From Curtobacterium sp. MMLR14_010 (GTDB lineage: Bacteria; Actinomycetota; Actinomycetes; Actinomycetales; Microbacteriaceae), in contig NZ_MJGV01000019.1 of the NCBI RefSeq assembly GCF_001865015.1, positions 62,001 through 126,000 on the forward strand: 64,000 nt of DNA. Reading direction: 5' to 3'. The notes below the pieces were generated by a model. The model did not search any database. It saw only the letters and a program-made list of their open reading frames with translations, and had not been told where the DNA came from. Below, piece by piece: positions 17,552-27,677 of this stretch. The stretch's first letter is position 1, and the number at the start of each line of letters is the position of its first letter. Position numbers and translations under genes: made by a program.

Positions 17552-18793
17552 ATGAGCATCGACAACAGCCTCACGCAGGAGACCCGTTCCCCGTTCTCCG
17601 ACGCCCCCGCCGTCGTGACGGTGAGGAACGTCTCGAAGCGCTTCACGATCCGTAAGGACAACTCGCTCAAGGAGCGCATCGTCACGCTCGGCCGTGCCGG
17701 ACGCCGGCACAGCGAGGACTTCTGGGCGCTGAAGGACATCAGCCTCGACATCCCGGCCGGCACCACGATCGGCCTGCTCGGTCCGAACGGTTCCGGCAAG
17801 TCGACGTTGCTGAAGACCATCGGCGGCATCCTCGAGCCGACGTCCGGGAGCGTCGAACGCCGTGGCCGCCTGGCCGCGCTCATCGAGCTCGGTGCCGGCT
17901 TCCACCCCGACCTGACCGGCCGCGAGAACGTCTACCTGAACGCGGCGATCCTCGGCCAGTCGCAGGAGGAGACCGAGGCCCGGTTCGCCGACATCCTGCA
18001 GTTCTCCGGCATCGGCGACTTCATCGACACGCAGGTGAAGTTCTACTCGTCGGGCATGTACGTCCGACTGGCCTTCGCCGTCGCGATCAACACCGACCCG
18101 GACGTCCTGCTCGTCGACGAGGTCCTGGCCGTCGGTGACGAGCAGTTCCAGAAGAAGTGCCTCGACAAGATCCGCGAGTTCCAGGCGCAGGGCCGCACGA
18201 TCATCCTCGTCAGCCACTCGCTCGGTCAGGTGCAGGAACTCTGCGACTCCGCCGTGGTGCTGCACCACGGCGAGGTGATGTTCCAGGGGTCCGCCCGCCT
18301 CGCGGTGAAGAACTTCCGCGAGATCCTCGAGGGCCGTCGTGTCGCCGAGGCCGAGGCATCGCACCCCGAAGAGGACGCCAACCCCGGCAAGGTCGAGCAC
18401 GTCGAACTGGAGATCCCGGGCCGCGCCCCGGGCGAGGACCACCGCCCCGGTGACGACCTCGTCGTGCGCGCGACTTTCTCGCACACGACCCCGCTGCCCG
18501 AGTGGCGCGCCGGCATCAAGATCGAGAACCAGTTCGGCCACCCCGCGTTCGGCGTGGACAGCCGGCAGCTCGAGACGAAGCACGACCCGCTGAACGGCAC
18601 GGCGACCGTCGAGTGGCGGCTGACGGACGTGCGACTCGGCGGTGGCGCGTACTTCGTGCACGTGTTCCTGGCGAAGGCCACCGGCGAGCACATCGTCATC
18701 CAGCGTGAGGCCGCCCGCTTCACCGTGGTCGACGAGGACCGCCAGTCCGGCATCGCCTGGACGCGGAGCACCGAGCGCCAGGTCAAGGGCTGA
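17552..18793 (+). CDS. wzt: polysaccharide ABC exporter ATPase with C-terminal cargo domain (Wzt-type)
   Basis: A 413-residue ATPase starting at ATG 17552. Walker A GPNGSGKS lies at 77-84, signature YSSGMY near 165-170 and Walker B VLLVDE at 185-190. Residues ~290-413 form an extra beta-rich C-terminal domain like Wzt-C of Gram-negative O-antigen exporters, which binds the end of its own polymer. TagH-type ATPases lack this type of domain, so this exporter may read the polymer terminus. It follows wzm by 4 bp, which indicates an operon. Confidence 0.93.
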   Translation: MSIDNSLTQETRSPFSDAPAVVTVRNVSKRFTIRKDNSLKERIVTLGRAGRRHSEDFWALKDISLDIPAGTTIGLLGPNGSGKSTLLKTIGGILEPTSGSVERRGRLAALIELGAGFHPDLTGRENVYLNAAILGQSQEETEARFADILQFSGIGDFIDTQVKFYSSGMYVRLAFAVAINTDPDVLLVDEVLAVGDEQFQKKCLDKIREFQAQGRTIILVSHSLGQVQELCDSAVVLHHGEVMFQGSARLAVKNFREILEGRRVAEAEASHPEEDANPGKVEHVELEIPGRAPGEDHRPGDDLVVRATFSHTTPLPEWRAGIKIENQFGHPAFGVDSRQLETKHDPLNGTATVEWRLTDVRLGGGAYFVHVFLAKATGEHIVIQREAARFTVVDEDRQSGIAWTRSTERQVKG

Positions 18794-18794
18794 C

Positions 18795-19931
18795 GTGCGG
18801 GCACTCCCCGTGCTCGTCGACGCGACGTCCGTGCCGCCGAACCGCGGCGGCGTCGCCCGCTACATCGCCGGGCTGCTCGACGGGCTCGCGGCGCTCGACG
18901 TCCGCGTCGACGTGGTCGTGAAGCCCGCCGACCTCGCGTGGCTCCGTGACACCGCGCCGACGCACCGGTACCACCCGGCGCCCACGTGGACGTCGTCACG
19001 GCCGCTGCGCCTGGTGTGGGAGCAGCTCGGCCTGCCCGGCATGCTGCGCCGCGTCGGGGCGGACGTCCTGCACAGCCCGCACTACACGTTCCCGGTGCTG
19101 CACGCGGCACGCACGGTGGTCACCCTGCACGACGCCACCTTCTTCTCCGACCCCGGCGCACACTCTGCGCTGAAGGTCCGGTTCTTCCGCGCGTGGACCC
19201 GCCTGGCACGGCGTCTCGCCCGGGCGACGATCGCCCCGAGCGCCGCCACGGTCGCCGAGCTCGACCGCCTGGCCGGTCGTCCCCGACGTCCCACGGTGGT
19301 CGCGCACCTCGGCGTGGACCGTGGGGTCTTCCACCCGCCGACCGACGACGAGCTCCGCGCCTTCCGCGCCGCGCACGGCATGGCCGACGGCGACGACTGG
19401 ATCGCGTTCCTCGGCACCGTCGAGCCGCGCAAGCGCCTCCCCGAGCTCATCGCCGCCCACACCGCGCTGACCGCCGCCGAGCCGGCCACACCGCCGCTGC
19501 TCGTCGCGGGCGGCTTCGGTTGGGACGACACCGCCAGGGCACTGCTCGAGCGCGCGGGCGACCACCCCGGGGCGCCGCTCCGGTACCTCGGCTACCTGCC
19601 GCTCGAGGAGCTCCGCGCCTTCCTCGGCGGCTCCCGCGCCGTCGTCTACCCGAGCATCGCCGAGGGCTTCGGCCTGCCCGTGCTCGAGGCCATGGCCTCC
19701 GGTGCCGACGTCCTGACGACCGACCGCCTGGCGATCCCCGAGGTCGGCGGCGACACCGTGACCTACACCGACCCGGACGCCGTCCCGATCCAGGACGCCC
19801 TCGCCACGATGCTCGCCGACGAGCCGGCCGCACGTGCCGCGCGCGCCGACCGCATCGCCCGTGCCGGACGACGCGCGGCGGGGTTCACCTGGGCTGCCTG
19901 CGCCGAGCGGCACGTCGAGGTCTACGCATGA
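18795..19931 (+). CDS. GT4 family glycosyltransferase
   Basis: About 378 residues from GTG 18795, directly after wzt. The GT-B fold is shown by PPNRGGVARYIAGLLDGL at the N-terminus, VVTLHDATFF, FLGTVEPRKRLPELI (donor-binding domain) and the Ex7E motif EGFGLPVLEAMASG. It is predicted to transfer a nucleotide-sugar unit, such as mannose or rhamnose, onto a lipid-linked intermediate. The stop overlaps the next gene in an ATGA. Confidence 0.9.
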   Translation: MRALPVLVDATSVPPNRGGVARYIAGLLDGLAALDVRVDVVVKPADLAWLRDTAPTHRYHPAPTWTSSRPLRLVWEQLGLPGMLRRVGADVLHSPHYTFPVLHAARTVVTLHDATFFSDPGAHSALKVRFFRAWTRLARRLARATIAPSAATVAELDRLAGRPRRPTVVAHLGVDRGVFHPPTDDELRAFRAAHGMADGDDWIAFLGTVEPRKRLPELIAAHTALTAAEPATPPLLVAGGFGWDDTARALLERAGDHPGAPLRYLGYLPLEELRAFLGGSRAVVYPSIAEGFGLPVLEAMASGADVLTTDRLAIPEVGGDTVTYTDPDAVPIQDALATMLADEPAARAARADRIARAGRRAAGFTWAACAERHVEVYA

Positions 19932-20785
19932 CCGGCACGCGGGAGGACCGCACCGCGATCGTCACGGTCTCGTACAACTCCGACGACGTCCTGCCGCCGT
20001 TCCTGGCGTCGACCGCCCGCGCGAGCGACGACGACGTCGAGGTGGTCGTCGCCGACAACGACTCCGCGAGCGCGGCGCACCTCCGCGAGGTCACCGAGGC
20101 GGCGGGCGCCCGCTTCGTGGCGGTCGGCGCGAACCTCGGCTACGGCGGCGCCGTCAACCGGGCCGTCGCCACGCTCGACCCCGACGTCCGGTGGGTGCTC
20201 GTGTCGAACCCGGACGTCGTGCTCGAACCGAACGCCCTCGACCGGATGCTCGACACCGCCAGGGCCGACCCGACGATCGGTGCCGTCGGTCCGAAGCTGC
20301 TCGAGCCGAACGGCGACGTCTACCCCTCCGCACGCCTGCTGCCGTCGCTCCGCACGGGACTCGGCCACGCCGTGTTCGCCAACGTGTGGCAGGGCAACCC
20401 CTGGACGAAGCGCTACCGGCAGGACGGCGACCACTCCGCTCGACGCGACGCGGGCTGGCTGTCCGGTGCCTGCGTGCTCGTCCGTCGCGACGTCCTCGAC
20501 CGGCTCGGCGGCTTCGACGAGGGGTACTTCATGTACTTCGAGGACGTCGACCTCGGCTGGCGGATCGGCCGCCTCGGCCTGCGCAACGTGTACGAGCCCG
20601 CGGCGACGGCGACCCACGTGGGCGGCACGGCGACGCAGGGGTCCTCGGAGCGGATGCGGCGCGCCCACCACGAGAGCGCGTACCGCTTCCTGGCGCAGAA
20701 GTACTCGGCGTGGTGGCTCTGGCCGCTCCGGGTGGCCCTCCGGGCGGCACTGGCGATCCGCGCCCGCGCCACCCACACCCGCTGA
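19928..20785 (+). CDS. GT2 family glycosyltransferase (rhamnosyltransferase-like)
   Basis: About 285 residues, translationally coupled to the GT4 gene by ATGA at 19928-19931. Motifs are TAIVTVSYNSDDVLPPFL, GANLGYGGAVNRAV, VSNPDVVLEPNAL (metal-site region) and YFMYFEDVDLGWRIGRLG. This block pattern is that of WbbL-type dTDP-rhamnose-using GT2 enzymes. With a full rml set nearby, rhamnose transfer is the best guess. Confidence 0.88.
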   Translation: MTGTREDRTAIVTVSYNSDDVLPPFLASTARASDDDVEVVVADNDSASAAHLREVTEAAGARFVAVGANLGYGGAVNRAVATLDPDVRWVLVSNPDVVLEPNALDRMLDTARADPTIGAVGPKLLEPNGDVYPSARLLPSLRTGLGHAVFANVWQGNPWTKRYRQDGDHSARRDAGWLSGACVLVRRDVLDRLGGFDEGYFMYFEDVDLGWRIGRLGLRNVYEPAATATHVGGTATQGSSERMRRAHHESAYRFLAQKYSAWWLWPLRVALRAALAIRARATHTR

Positions 20786-20863
20786 CCCGGTAGCCTCGCA
20801 GCGAACCCGAACCGCGCACGAACCCGAACCCGTCTCTCCCCTCCCCGACCCGGAGCGCAGCAC

Positions 20864-21988
20864 ATGATCCTCGCCGTCACCCTGATGGTCCGCGACGAAG
20901 CGGACGTCCTCCCTGCCTGGCTCGACCACCACGTGGCGCAGGGGTTCGACGTCTTCGTGATCACCGACAACGGCTCCGTCGACGGCACCGCCGAGCTGCT
21001 CGCCGCCTTCGCCGCGCGCACGGACGTCACGGTCGACCTCCGCCATGACCCGGTGCACCGCAAGCAGCAGGGCACCGTCGTCACCGGCATGGCCCGCGAC
21101 GCCGCGGCCGTGCACCACGCCGACTGGGTCGTCAACGCCGACGCCGACGAGTTCGTCCTGCCGGTGGACCGCTCGCTCACCGTCCGCCAGGTCTTCGAAC
21201 GGCTCGACCCGGTCATCGGTGCGTTCTTCGTGCCGGTCGTCAACCTGACCGGGCGGATGGCGCGGTCAGGGGCCGGCATCGAGCGGCTGCACTGGCGTGA
21301 CGAGCGCACGGCGGACGAGCTCCGCGACGCCGGTCTCGCCGCGCCGCCGACGCCGAACACCGTGCACGTCGGCGACCCCGGGGTCACCGTCGTCCAGGGC
21401 AACCACCGCGCGAGCGTCGCGAACGGCGCGCCCGTGCCCGAGGAGCTCGCGCTCGAGGTCCTGCACCTGCCGTGGCGCTCGTGGAAGCAGTACGAGCACC
21501 GCGTCGAGGTCAGCGGGCGGGCCTACGAGGCGAACCCCGAGCTCACCCCGAGCCCACGTCACCACGGCATGACCGACTACCGCCGTCTGCGCGAGGGGCT
21601 CCTGCAGGCGGTGTTCTCCCTGCGCTTCGTCACGGACGACGAGGCCGCGGTCGGGTCTTTCACGCGTGACGACGGCATCGCAGAGGTGCTACGCCGGGCC
21701 GGCTCGACGGCACTCGACGGCGAGGCCGACCCCCTGGTCGCTCCGGCCGAGGTCCGCCGACTCCAGACCGTCGGGCGTGCGGTGGTCGCCCGCGACCGTC
21801 GCATCGAGGCCCTCGAGGACGCCGTCCGCGCGGGCGAGGCGACGGCGGACACCCTGCGGTCGACGGTGCAGTTCGAGCGCGACCGGGCCGAGGGCTTCCG
21901 GCGCGAGGCCGAGGCGCAGCGGAACCGTCGCGTCGTGCAGCTCGCGGACCGCGCGGCCGCCCTGGCACGCCGGCTCCGCAGCCGCTGA
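20864..21988 (+). CDS. GT2-like glycosyltransferase (Glyco_tranf_2_4 type) with C-terminal coiled coil
   Basis: 374 residues starting at ATG 20864. The N-terminus VTLMVRDEADVLPAWLDHH and NADADEFVLPV are typical of the Glyco_tranf_2_4 family. The last ~75 residues are Arg/Glu-rich and heptad-like, probably a coiled coil for partner binding or oligomerisation. A TAGCCT -10-like box occurs about 70 bp upstream, so the gene may have its own promoter. The sugar is unknown. Confidence 0.8.
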   Translation: MILAVTLMVRDEADVLPAWLDHHVAQGFDVFVITDNGSVDGTAELLAAFAARTDVTVDLRHDPVHRKQQGTVVTGMARDAAAVHHADWVVNADADEFVLPVDRSLTVRQVFERLDPVIGAFFVPVVNLTGRMARSGAGIERLHWRDERTADELRDAGLAAPPTPNTVHVGDPGVTVVQGNHRASVANGAPVPEELALEVLHLPWRSWKQYEHRVEVSGRAYEANPELTPSPRHHGMTDYRRLREGLLQAVFSLRFVTDDEAAVGSFTRDDGIAEVLRRAGSTALDGEADPLVAPAEVRRLQTVGRAVVARDRRIEALEDAVRAGEATADTLRSTVQFERDRAEGFRREAEAQRNRRVVQLADRAAALARRLRSR

Positions 21989-22023
21989 GCCCTGGATCAG
22001 TCCGAGCAGCACCCGCGGTACCG

Positions 22024-23934
22024 TCAGCGCCGCGCGCGCTCCCGCCGCACCGCGTCGAGCAGCGTCTCCGCCCGTCGCAGGAACGCGTGCTCCGCGCCGA
22101 TCCGGGCCCCGCGCGCCGCACGGTCCGCCTCGGACGCCGACTCCCCCAGCCGGACCAGCTCGCGCAGCTCCTCGACGCTGCCGTACGGCCGCACCGCGCC
22201 GTGGAACAGCTCCGCGACGCCCGGCACCGGGTCGGTGACGACCAGGGCGCCGGACGCCGCCGCGTCGAACAGCCGGTTCGACACGAAGCCGTCCCGTGCC
22301 ATGTCGTCCCAGTGGTCGTTGAGGACCACCCGCGCGCTGCGGTAGAGCGCCGGCAGCTGGTCGTTCGGCACGAACACGCCGCGGTGGACGCCGTCGGGGA
22401 GCAGGGACTCCCATCCCTCGCCCCACACGGCGAGGTCGACACCGGCGTCGAAGGCGTCGCGCACGACGGGCCGGAACACCCGCCGGGTCTTGCCCACGAA
22501 CGCGGTGTCGAGGTCCGGGAAGGCCGGGTCGACCGGCCCCGGGTGGAACCGTGCGGGGTCCGTCGCCTGCAGCAGCGGTTCGACGCCGAGTCCGGTCTCC
22601 GCCGTCACCCGCGTCGCCCAGACCGGCCCCGCTGCGAAGCGCAGGTCGTACCGCGCGAGCTCAGCAGCGGTCACGAGGTCGGGGTGCGAGATCACCCAGA
22701 GGACGTTGGTGGCGGTGGGGTGCACCGGGGTGTCGTCGAGGCCGCGGAGCGTCAGCGCGACGTCGTCCAGGTGCTCGGAGAACGGGCGCACGTGGGACTC
22801 ACGGTGGTCGACCACGACGTCCTGGCCGAGGGAGCGGAGCGCCGCGGCGAGGTCGCGCGCGAAGAACGTGTCGCCCCAGTCGTCCCCGCGGGGGCCCGGG
22901 TGAGCAGCGATCCGGACGGACCAGCGGAGCCGGTCGCCGCGGTCGACGGTGCGGAGCCACTCCGCCCGGACGACCGGCTCGCGGAGCGCGACGGGTGCGC
23001 CGACCGGGTCCGCCGCCGGGACGCCGGGTTCCAGTCCCAGCCGGGCGAGGGTCGTGACGACGGTGTCGTCGGCCCGGTCCCGCCACACCGTGAGCGCGTC
23101 GGCGGCGTGCGTGTCGTAGCGCCGTTCGCGCAGTACCGACGTCCGGTACACGCGACCGAGTGGCAGCACGACGCAGTCCCCACCGCCGGCATCCGCGGAG
23201 TCGCGGGTCAGGCGGGCGACCGCGGTGCGGGTGTCGACGGTGACGACGGGCACCGCGAGCGCGGCGGTGCGGACGGCGAAGCAGGGCTCGTCGGCGGCGA
23301 AGACGCGCGCTCCGTCGAGCGGCTCGACGTCCTCGTACGGGTGTCCGCGGAGCAGCGACGCGACCGGGGCGGTCCCGCGGACCAGCACCGCGCCGGCACT
23401 GGCGACCACGTCGTCACCGGTCCGGACGACGGGCAGGGCGACCACTGCCTCCCGGCGGTCCTGGTCGCCATCGTCTGATCGGACGACGGCTGCCGCCAAT
23501 CGGAGGAGGGCATCCTCCGACAGGAGGATGCCGGCGTCCTGCACGACGACGACCGCCGACCGCAGCCGCGGGCGAGCGGCGGCGACCGCGCCGCCCCACG
23601 TGGCGGCGACGGTGGCCCGGGCCACGTCGTGGTCGTCCCCCGCGACGACCGGCGGGTACGTGCTCTGCGGGCCGGCGTGCACGTCGTACGGGCTCACGAC
23701 CACGACACGGGCGCCGGCGACGCGGGCTGCGCGCACCAGCGGCAGGTGAGCGCCGGTGCGGAAGGCGGCTTCGGCCACGGTCACGACGACGTCGAAGCCG
23801 TCCGCGTCCGGTCGCGGGGCTTCCGTCACCAGCGACGTGTCGACCGGGAGGCTCGGCGCGGCTCCGGCGGACCGGTCCGGCCCGTCCGTGGTCGCGGAGG
23901 TACCGGGCCAGCCGAGCAGGCGACGGAACGCCAC
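22024..23934 (-). CDS. large glycosyltransferase with CgeB-like C-terminal domain
   Basis: 636 residues. The C-terminal ~300 residues form a GT-B/CgeB-like glycosyltransferase: NVLWVISHPDLVTAAE, TDPARFHPGPVDP, DTAFVGKTRRVFRPVV and VSNRLFDAAASGALVVTDPV. The N-terminal ~320 residues have an alpha/beta pattern (VVTVAEAAFRTG, VVVVQDAGILLSEDALLRL) that looks like a degenerate GT2 fold; I do not recognise a named domain. It ends 2 bp before the rmlA stop region and is last in the minus-strand rmlC-rmlA run, so it may use dTDP-rhamnose. Confidence 0.72.
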   Translation of the reverse strand: MAFRRLLGWPGTSATTDGPDRSAGAAPSLPVDTSLVTEAPRPDADGFDVVVTVAEAAFRTGAHLPLVRAARVAGARVVVVSPYDVHAGPQSTYPPVVAGDDHDVARATVAATWGGAVAAARPRLRSAVVVVQDAGILLSEDALLRLAAAVVRSDDGDQDRREAVVALPVVRTGDDVVASAGAVLVRGTAPVASLLRGHPYEDVEPLDGARVFAADEPCFAVRTAALAVPVVTVDTRTAVARLTRDSADAGGGDCVVLPLGRVYRTSVLRERRYDTHAADALTVWRDRADDTVVTTLARLGLEPGVPAADPVGAPVALREPVVRAEWLRTVDRGDRLRWSVRIAAHPGPRGDDWGDTFFARDLAAALRSLGQDVVVDHRESHVRPFSEHLDDVALTLRGLDDTPVHPTATNVLWVISHPDLVTAAELARYDLRFAAGPVWATRVTAETGLGVEPLLQATDPARFHPGPVDPAFPDLDTAFVGKTRRVFRPVVRDAFDAGVDLAVWGEGWESLLPDGVHRGVFVPNDQLPALYRSARVVLNDHWDDMARDGFVSNRLFDAAASGALVVTDPVPGVAELFHGAVRPYGSVEELRELVRLGESASEADRAARGARIGAEHAFLRRAETLLDAVRRERARR

Positions 23935-23936
23935 GG

Positions 23937-24800
23937 TCAGCTGCGGAGCAGGTTCTGCAGGTAGACGCCGTAGCCGCTCTTGGCGAGCGGGGCGGCGAGG
24001 TCGGCGAGTGCGGCGTCGTCGATCCAGCCGTTACGCCAGGCGATCTCCTCGATGCAGCCGATCTTGTGACCCTGACGGTCCTCGATCACCTTGACGTACT
24101 CGGAGGCCTGCATCATCGACTCGAACGTGCCGGTGTCGAGCCACGCGGTGCCGCGGTCGAGGACCTCGACGCCGAGGGTGCCGGCCTCGAGGTAGCGCTC
24201 GTTGACGGTGGAGATCTCGAGCTCGCCGCGGGCGCTCGGCTCGATGGTCTTGGCGATCTGCACGACGTCGTTGTCGTAGAAGTACAGCCCGGGCACCGCG
24301 TAGTTCGACTTCGGGTGGGCCGGCTTCTCCTCGATGGAGACCGCGGTGAAGTCGTCGTCGAACTCGACGACGCCGTACGCCTTCGGGTCGGCCACGTGGT
24401 ACGCGAAGATCGTCGCGCCCTGCACCGTGGTGTTCTTCTGCAGGCTGGTGCCGAGGCCCGTGCCGTGGAAGATGTTGTCGCCGAGGACCAGCGCCACGCT
24501 GTCGTCGCCGATGAAGTCCTCACCGATCACGAACGCCTGGGCCAGGCCGTCGGGGCTCGGCTGCACGGCGTACTCGATCGTCATGCCGAGGGCCGAACCG
24601 TCGCCGAGGAGGGCCCGGAACTGGTCGTTGTACTCGGGGGTCGTGATGACGAGGACCTCGCGGATGCCGGCCATCATCAGCGTCGACAGCGGGTAGTACA
24701 CCATCGGCTTGTCGTAGATCGGCATCAGCTGCTTCGAGATGCCCTTGGTGATCGGCCAGAGGCGCGTGCCGGAACCGCCGGCGAGGATGATGCCCTTCAT
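23937..24800 (-). CDS. rmlA: glucose-1-phosphate thymidylyltransferase
   Basis: 287 residues. It makes dTDP-glucose from dTTP and glucose-1-phosphate, step 1 of dTDP-L-rhamnose synthesis. Signature motifs are [68 protein letters not shown] and [17 protein letters not shown]. The ATG at 24800 overlaps the rmlC stop (ATGA), so the two are co-translated. Confidence 0.97.
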   Translation of the reverse strand: MKGIILAGGSGTRLWPITKGISKQLMPIYDKPMVYYPLSTLMMAGIREVLVITTPEYNDQFRALLGDGSALGMTIEYAVQPSPDGLAQAFVIGEDFIGDDSVALVLGDNIFHGTGLGTSLQKNTTVQGATIFAYHVADPKAYGVVEFDDDFTAVSIEEKPAHPKSNYAVPGLYFYDNDVVQIAKTIEPSARGELEISTVNERYLEAGTLGVEVLDRGTAWLDTGTFESMMQASEYVKVIEDRQGHKIGCIEEIAWRNGWIDDAALADLAAPLAKSGYGVYLQNLLRS

Positions 24801-25420
24801 GCGGCGCTCCCCTGCGGCTTCGTGCGGAGCGACTCGGTGTAGGCGAGGCACTCCTCGTACGTCGGCAGGAGACCCTGCTCGGCGGCCTGCTCGAGGGTCG
24901 GGGCGCTGGTGTCCTTCTCGGACAGCACGGGCTCGCCGATGCCGTCGGGCAGCTGCAGGCCCACGGTGGGGTCGAGGATGCTGATCCCCTTCTCGCGCTG
25001 GGGGTCGTAGTGGGCGCTGACGAGGTAGTTCACGGTGGAGGCGTCCTCGAGCGCGACGATCGCGTGGCCGAGGCCCTCGGACAGGTACACCGCACGGCGG
25101 TCGACGTCGTCGATGCGGACCGAGTCCCACTGGCCGAAGGTCGGCGACCCGACGCGGATGTCGACGATGTAGTCGATGAACGCGCCGCGCACGGCGGTGA
25201 CGTACTTCGCCTGGCTCGGGGCGACGAGGGCGTAGTGGATCCCGCGGGCGACGCCCTTGGCGGAGATCGACATGTTCACCTGGCGGAGGTCGAGCGGGTG
25301 CCCGACCGTGTCCTCGAGCACGTCGGCGCGGTAGGCCTCGAGGAAAGCGCCTCTGGCGTCGCCGTGCTGGACGGGGGTGAACTCCCACGCGCCTTGGATC
25401 TTCAGTTCGCGGATCTGCAC
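24797..25420 (-). CDS. rmlC: dTDP-4-dehydrorhamnose 3,5-epimerase family protein
   Basis: 207 residues from GTG 25420. It is a cupin epimerase acting third in the dTDP-rhamnose pathway. Visible motifs are [38 protein letters not shown] with the catalytic-base His, and [15 protein letters not shown]. Both active-site Tyr regions ([11 protein letters not shown]) are present. Grouping with rmlA supports the call. The ribosome-binding site is weak. Confidence 0.93.
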   Translation of the reverse strand: MQIRELKIQGAWEFTPVQHGDARGAFLEAYRADVLEDTVGHPLDLRQVNMSISAKGVARGIHYALVAPSQAKYVTAVRGAFIDYIVDIRVGSPTFGQWDSVRIDDVDRRAVYLSEGLGHAIVALEDASTVNYLVSAHYDPQREKGISILDPTVGLQLPDGIGEPVLSEKDTSAPTLEQAAEQGLLPTYEECLAYTESLRTKPQGSAA

Positions 25421-25473
25421 CGGAGCAGCGTAGCAAGCCGGCCGGTGATGTCCACGACGCCCGGCCGTCGTGC

Positions 25474-26586
25474 TCAGGTCAGCCCGAGGGCCGCCCGCCA
25501 CGCGCGTTCGCCGGGCTCGTCGCGGCCCTCGGCGACCACCCGCTCGGCCAGCACGTGGGCCTGGGCGCGGCGGACCCGCTCCTCGGGGTCGTGGAAGGCC
25601 GTGCGCAGTGCCGACCGCCAGGCGTCGGTGCCGTCGGCGGCGAGGAGGCCGCCGTGCGCGTCCACGCCCGCGTACGACGGCCGGTCGGACCCGACGAAGG
25701 GCAGCCCGAGCATCGAGTACTCCAGGAACTTCAGGTCGCTCTTGGCGTCGTTGAAGCGGTCGTCCGTCAGGGGCGCGACCCCGGCCGACCAGCGGTGCGC
25801 GTGCTCACGCAGGAACGCGACGAACTGCGGGTAGTGCGTGGCGCCCTCCGGCAGCGCGAGTCGGTCGTACCAGGCGTCGGCGTCGTCCTGCGTCACCCCG
25901 ACGACCTCGAGCCGCACGGCCCGGCCGTCGTCGTCCACGAAGCCGTCGAACACCTCGCGGAGCAGGTCGAGGTCGCCGCCGTGCGTGGCGCTGCCCATGT
26001 AGAGGACACGGCGCGGGCCGTCCGGCGCGGGCACGACGGGCTCGTGCGCCCAGAGTCCGGGCTGCACGCCGTTCGGCACCACGACCGCCTCGATCCCCTG
26101 CGCGGCGAGGACCGCGCGCAGCGGCTCGGTCGAGACGACGACTGCGTCGGCGCCACGCACCAGGCGGTGCACGGCGGCGAGCCGGTCGGGGTCGTACTCG
26201 GCGCGGGCCAGGCGGTCGCGGGCCTCGGCGGTGAAGAAGTCGTCGTCGACCTCGGCCACGATCCGGGTCCCCTCCGCTGCCGCTCGGGCGAAGGCGGCGT
26301 CGAGCGACCCGAGCGGGAAGGCGTCCCGCTGCACCAGGATCGCGTCGAGGTGGGCCGTGTCCGAGCCGTCGGCCCAGCGCACCGGGTCGACCTGGGCGAC
26401 GCGCGCGGCACCGGACGCGGCGAGCGCCGACATCCGTCCGGTGACCCGGATGTGCGCGGACGCCGGGTGCACCCCGCCCGCTCCGTGGACGACGAAGCCC
26501 ACGAGCGGAGGGGGTGTCGAGGGGGTCTGCGGCTGCGGCGCGCCCCGGCCGAGCAGGCGGGCGACGGTCGACCGGAGAGGAGCCAT
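25474..26586 (-). CDS. GT1/GT4-like glycosyltransferase
   Basis: About 370 residues from ATG 26586 (a Met ten codons upstream is also in frame). Motifs are [50 protein letters not shown] and [20 protein letters not shown], giving a GT-B fold. It lies 53 bp upstream of rmlC on the same strand and is divergent from the GtrB-like gene. The donor is unknown; rhamnose or another surface-glycan sugar is likely. Confidence 0.82.
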   Translation of the reverse strand: MAPLRSTVARLLGRGAPQPQTPSTPPPLVGFVVHGAGGVHPASAHIRVTGRMSALAASGAARVAQVDPVRWADGSDTAHLDAILVQRDAFPLGSLDAAFARAAAEGTRIVAEVDDDFFTAEARDRLARAEYDPDRLAAVHRLVRGADAVVVSTEPLRAVLAAQGIEAVVVPNGVQPGLWAHEPVVPAPDGPRRVLYMGSATHGGDLDLLREVFDGFVDDDGRAVRLEVVGVTQDDADAWYDRLALPEGATHYPQFVAFLREHAHRWSAGVAPLTDDRFNDAKSDLKFLEYSMLGLPFVGSDRPSYAGVDAHGGLLAADGTDAWRSALRTAFHDPEERVRRAQAHVLAERVVAEGRDEPGERAWRAALGLT

Positions 26587-26716
26587 GCCCTCATCGTGGC
26601 ACGGACCGAGGAACACTCTGCATACACTGGGACGTCCGTGTGCCCGTCAGAGCGCCGGGTGCCGCGTGCCCGGGCCGGAACCCACCGGCCGACCAACCCA
26701 GGGAACCCACCGCCTC

Positions 26717-27658
26717 GTGAAACTGTTCGTCCAGATCCCCTGCCTCAACGAAGAGGAGACGCTGCCTGCGGTCCTCGAGACGATCCCGCGGTCGATCCCG
26801 GGCATCGACGAGATCCAGATCCTCATCATCGACGACGGTTCCACGGACCGGACGGTCGAGGTCGCGAAGGCCCACGGGGTGACGCACTTCGTCCGGCACA
26901 CCACGAACATGGGCCTCGCCCGGTCCTTCCGCGACGGCGTCGACTACGCGCTGCTGCACGGCGCCGACATCGTCGTGAACACCGACGGGGACAACCAGTA
27001 CCCGCAGGCGCACATCACCGAGCTCGTGCAGCCGATCATCACCGGCGACGCGGACATCGTGATCGGCGACCGGCAGACCCGGACGATCGAGCACTTCTCC
27101 GGGTTCAAGAAGGTCATGCAGCGGTTCGGCTCCTGGGTGGCCAGCCGCGCGGCGGGCCTGGACCTGCCCGACGCGGCCAGCGGCTTCCGCGCGTACTCGA
27201 AGTACTCGCTCATCCGGCTGAACATCGTCACCCGCTTCAGCTACTGCATGGAGACCATCGTGCAGGCCGGCTACAAGCGCCTGGCGATCGCGAGCATCCC
27301 GATCACCACGAACGCGAAGACCCGCGAGTCGCGGCTGTTCAAGAACATCTGGCAGCACATGTTCCAGTCCGGCTCGGCGATCGCCCGCGTGTACCTGATG
27401 TACCGGCCGATGGCGCTGTTCGCCTGGGTCAGTGCGGTCTTCGGGATCGCCGGGCTCATCCCGTTCGTGCGCTACCTGGTGCTGCTGTGGACGGACAGCG
27501 GCGGGAACCACCTGCAGTCGCTCATCCTCGGCATGGTCCTGATGATCAGCGCCCTGCTCTCCATCACCATCGGCGTGGTGGCGGACCTGACCCGGTTGAA
27601 CCGCACCCTGGCAGAGGAACAGCTCGACCTGCAGAAGCTCGCCAGGTACGGCGACTGA
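26717..27658 (+). CDS. GtrB/DPM-like undecaprenyl-phosphate glycosyltransferase (GT2 with two C-terminal membrane segments)
   Basis: About 313 residues from GTG 26717. The GT2 domain begins KLFVQIPCLNEEETLPAVL and contains LIIDDGSTDRTVEVAK, NTDGDNQYPQAH (metal site) and ASGFRAYSKYSLIRLN. Two hydrophobic segments follow at ~235-258 and ~270-292. This is the layout of GtrB-type enzymes, which load a sugar onto polyprenyl phosphate for use outside. The GtrA-like protein at 40784 could be its flippase partner. A TACACT -10-like box lies at 26623-26628. Confidence 0.88.
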   Translation: MKLFVQIPCLNEEETLPAVLETIPRSIPGIDEIQILIIDDGSTDRTVEVAKAHGVTHFVRHTTNMGLARSFRDGVDYALLHGADIVVNTDGDNQYPQAHITELVQPIITGDADIVIGDRQTRTIEHFSGFKKVMQRFGSWVASRAAGLDLPDAASGFRAYSKYSLIRLNIVTRFSYCMETIVQAGYKRLAIASIPITTNAKTRESRLFKNIWQHMFQSGSAIARVYLMYRPMALFAWVSAVFGIAGLIPFVRYLVLLWTDSGGNHLQSLILGMVLMISALLSITIGVVADLTRLNRTLAEEQLDLQKLARYGD

Positions 27659-27677
27659 CCCTGCTACGGTGACCGGC

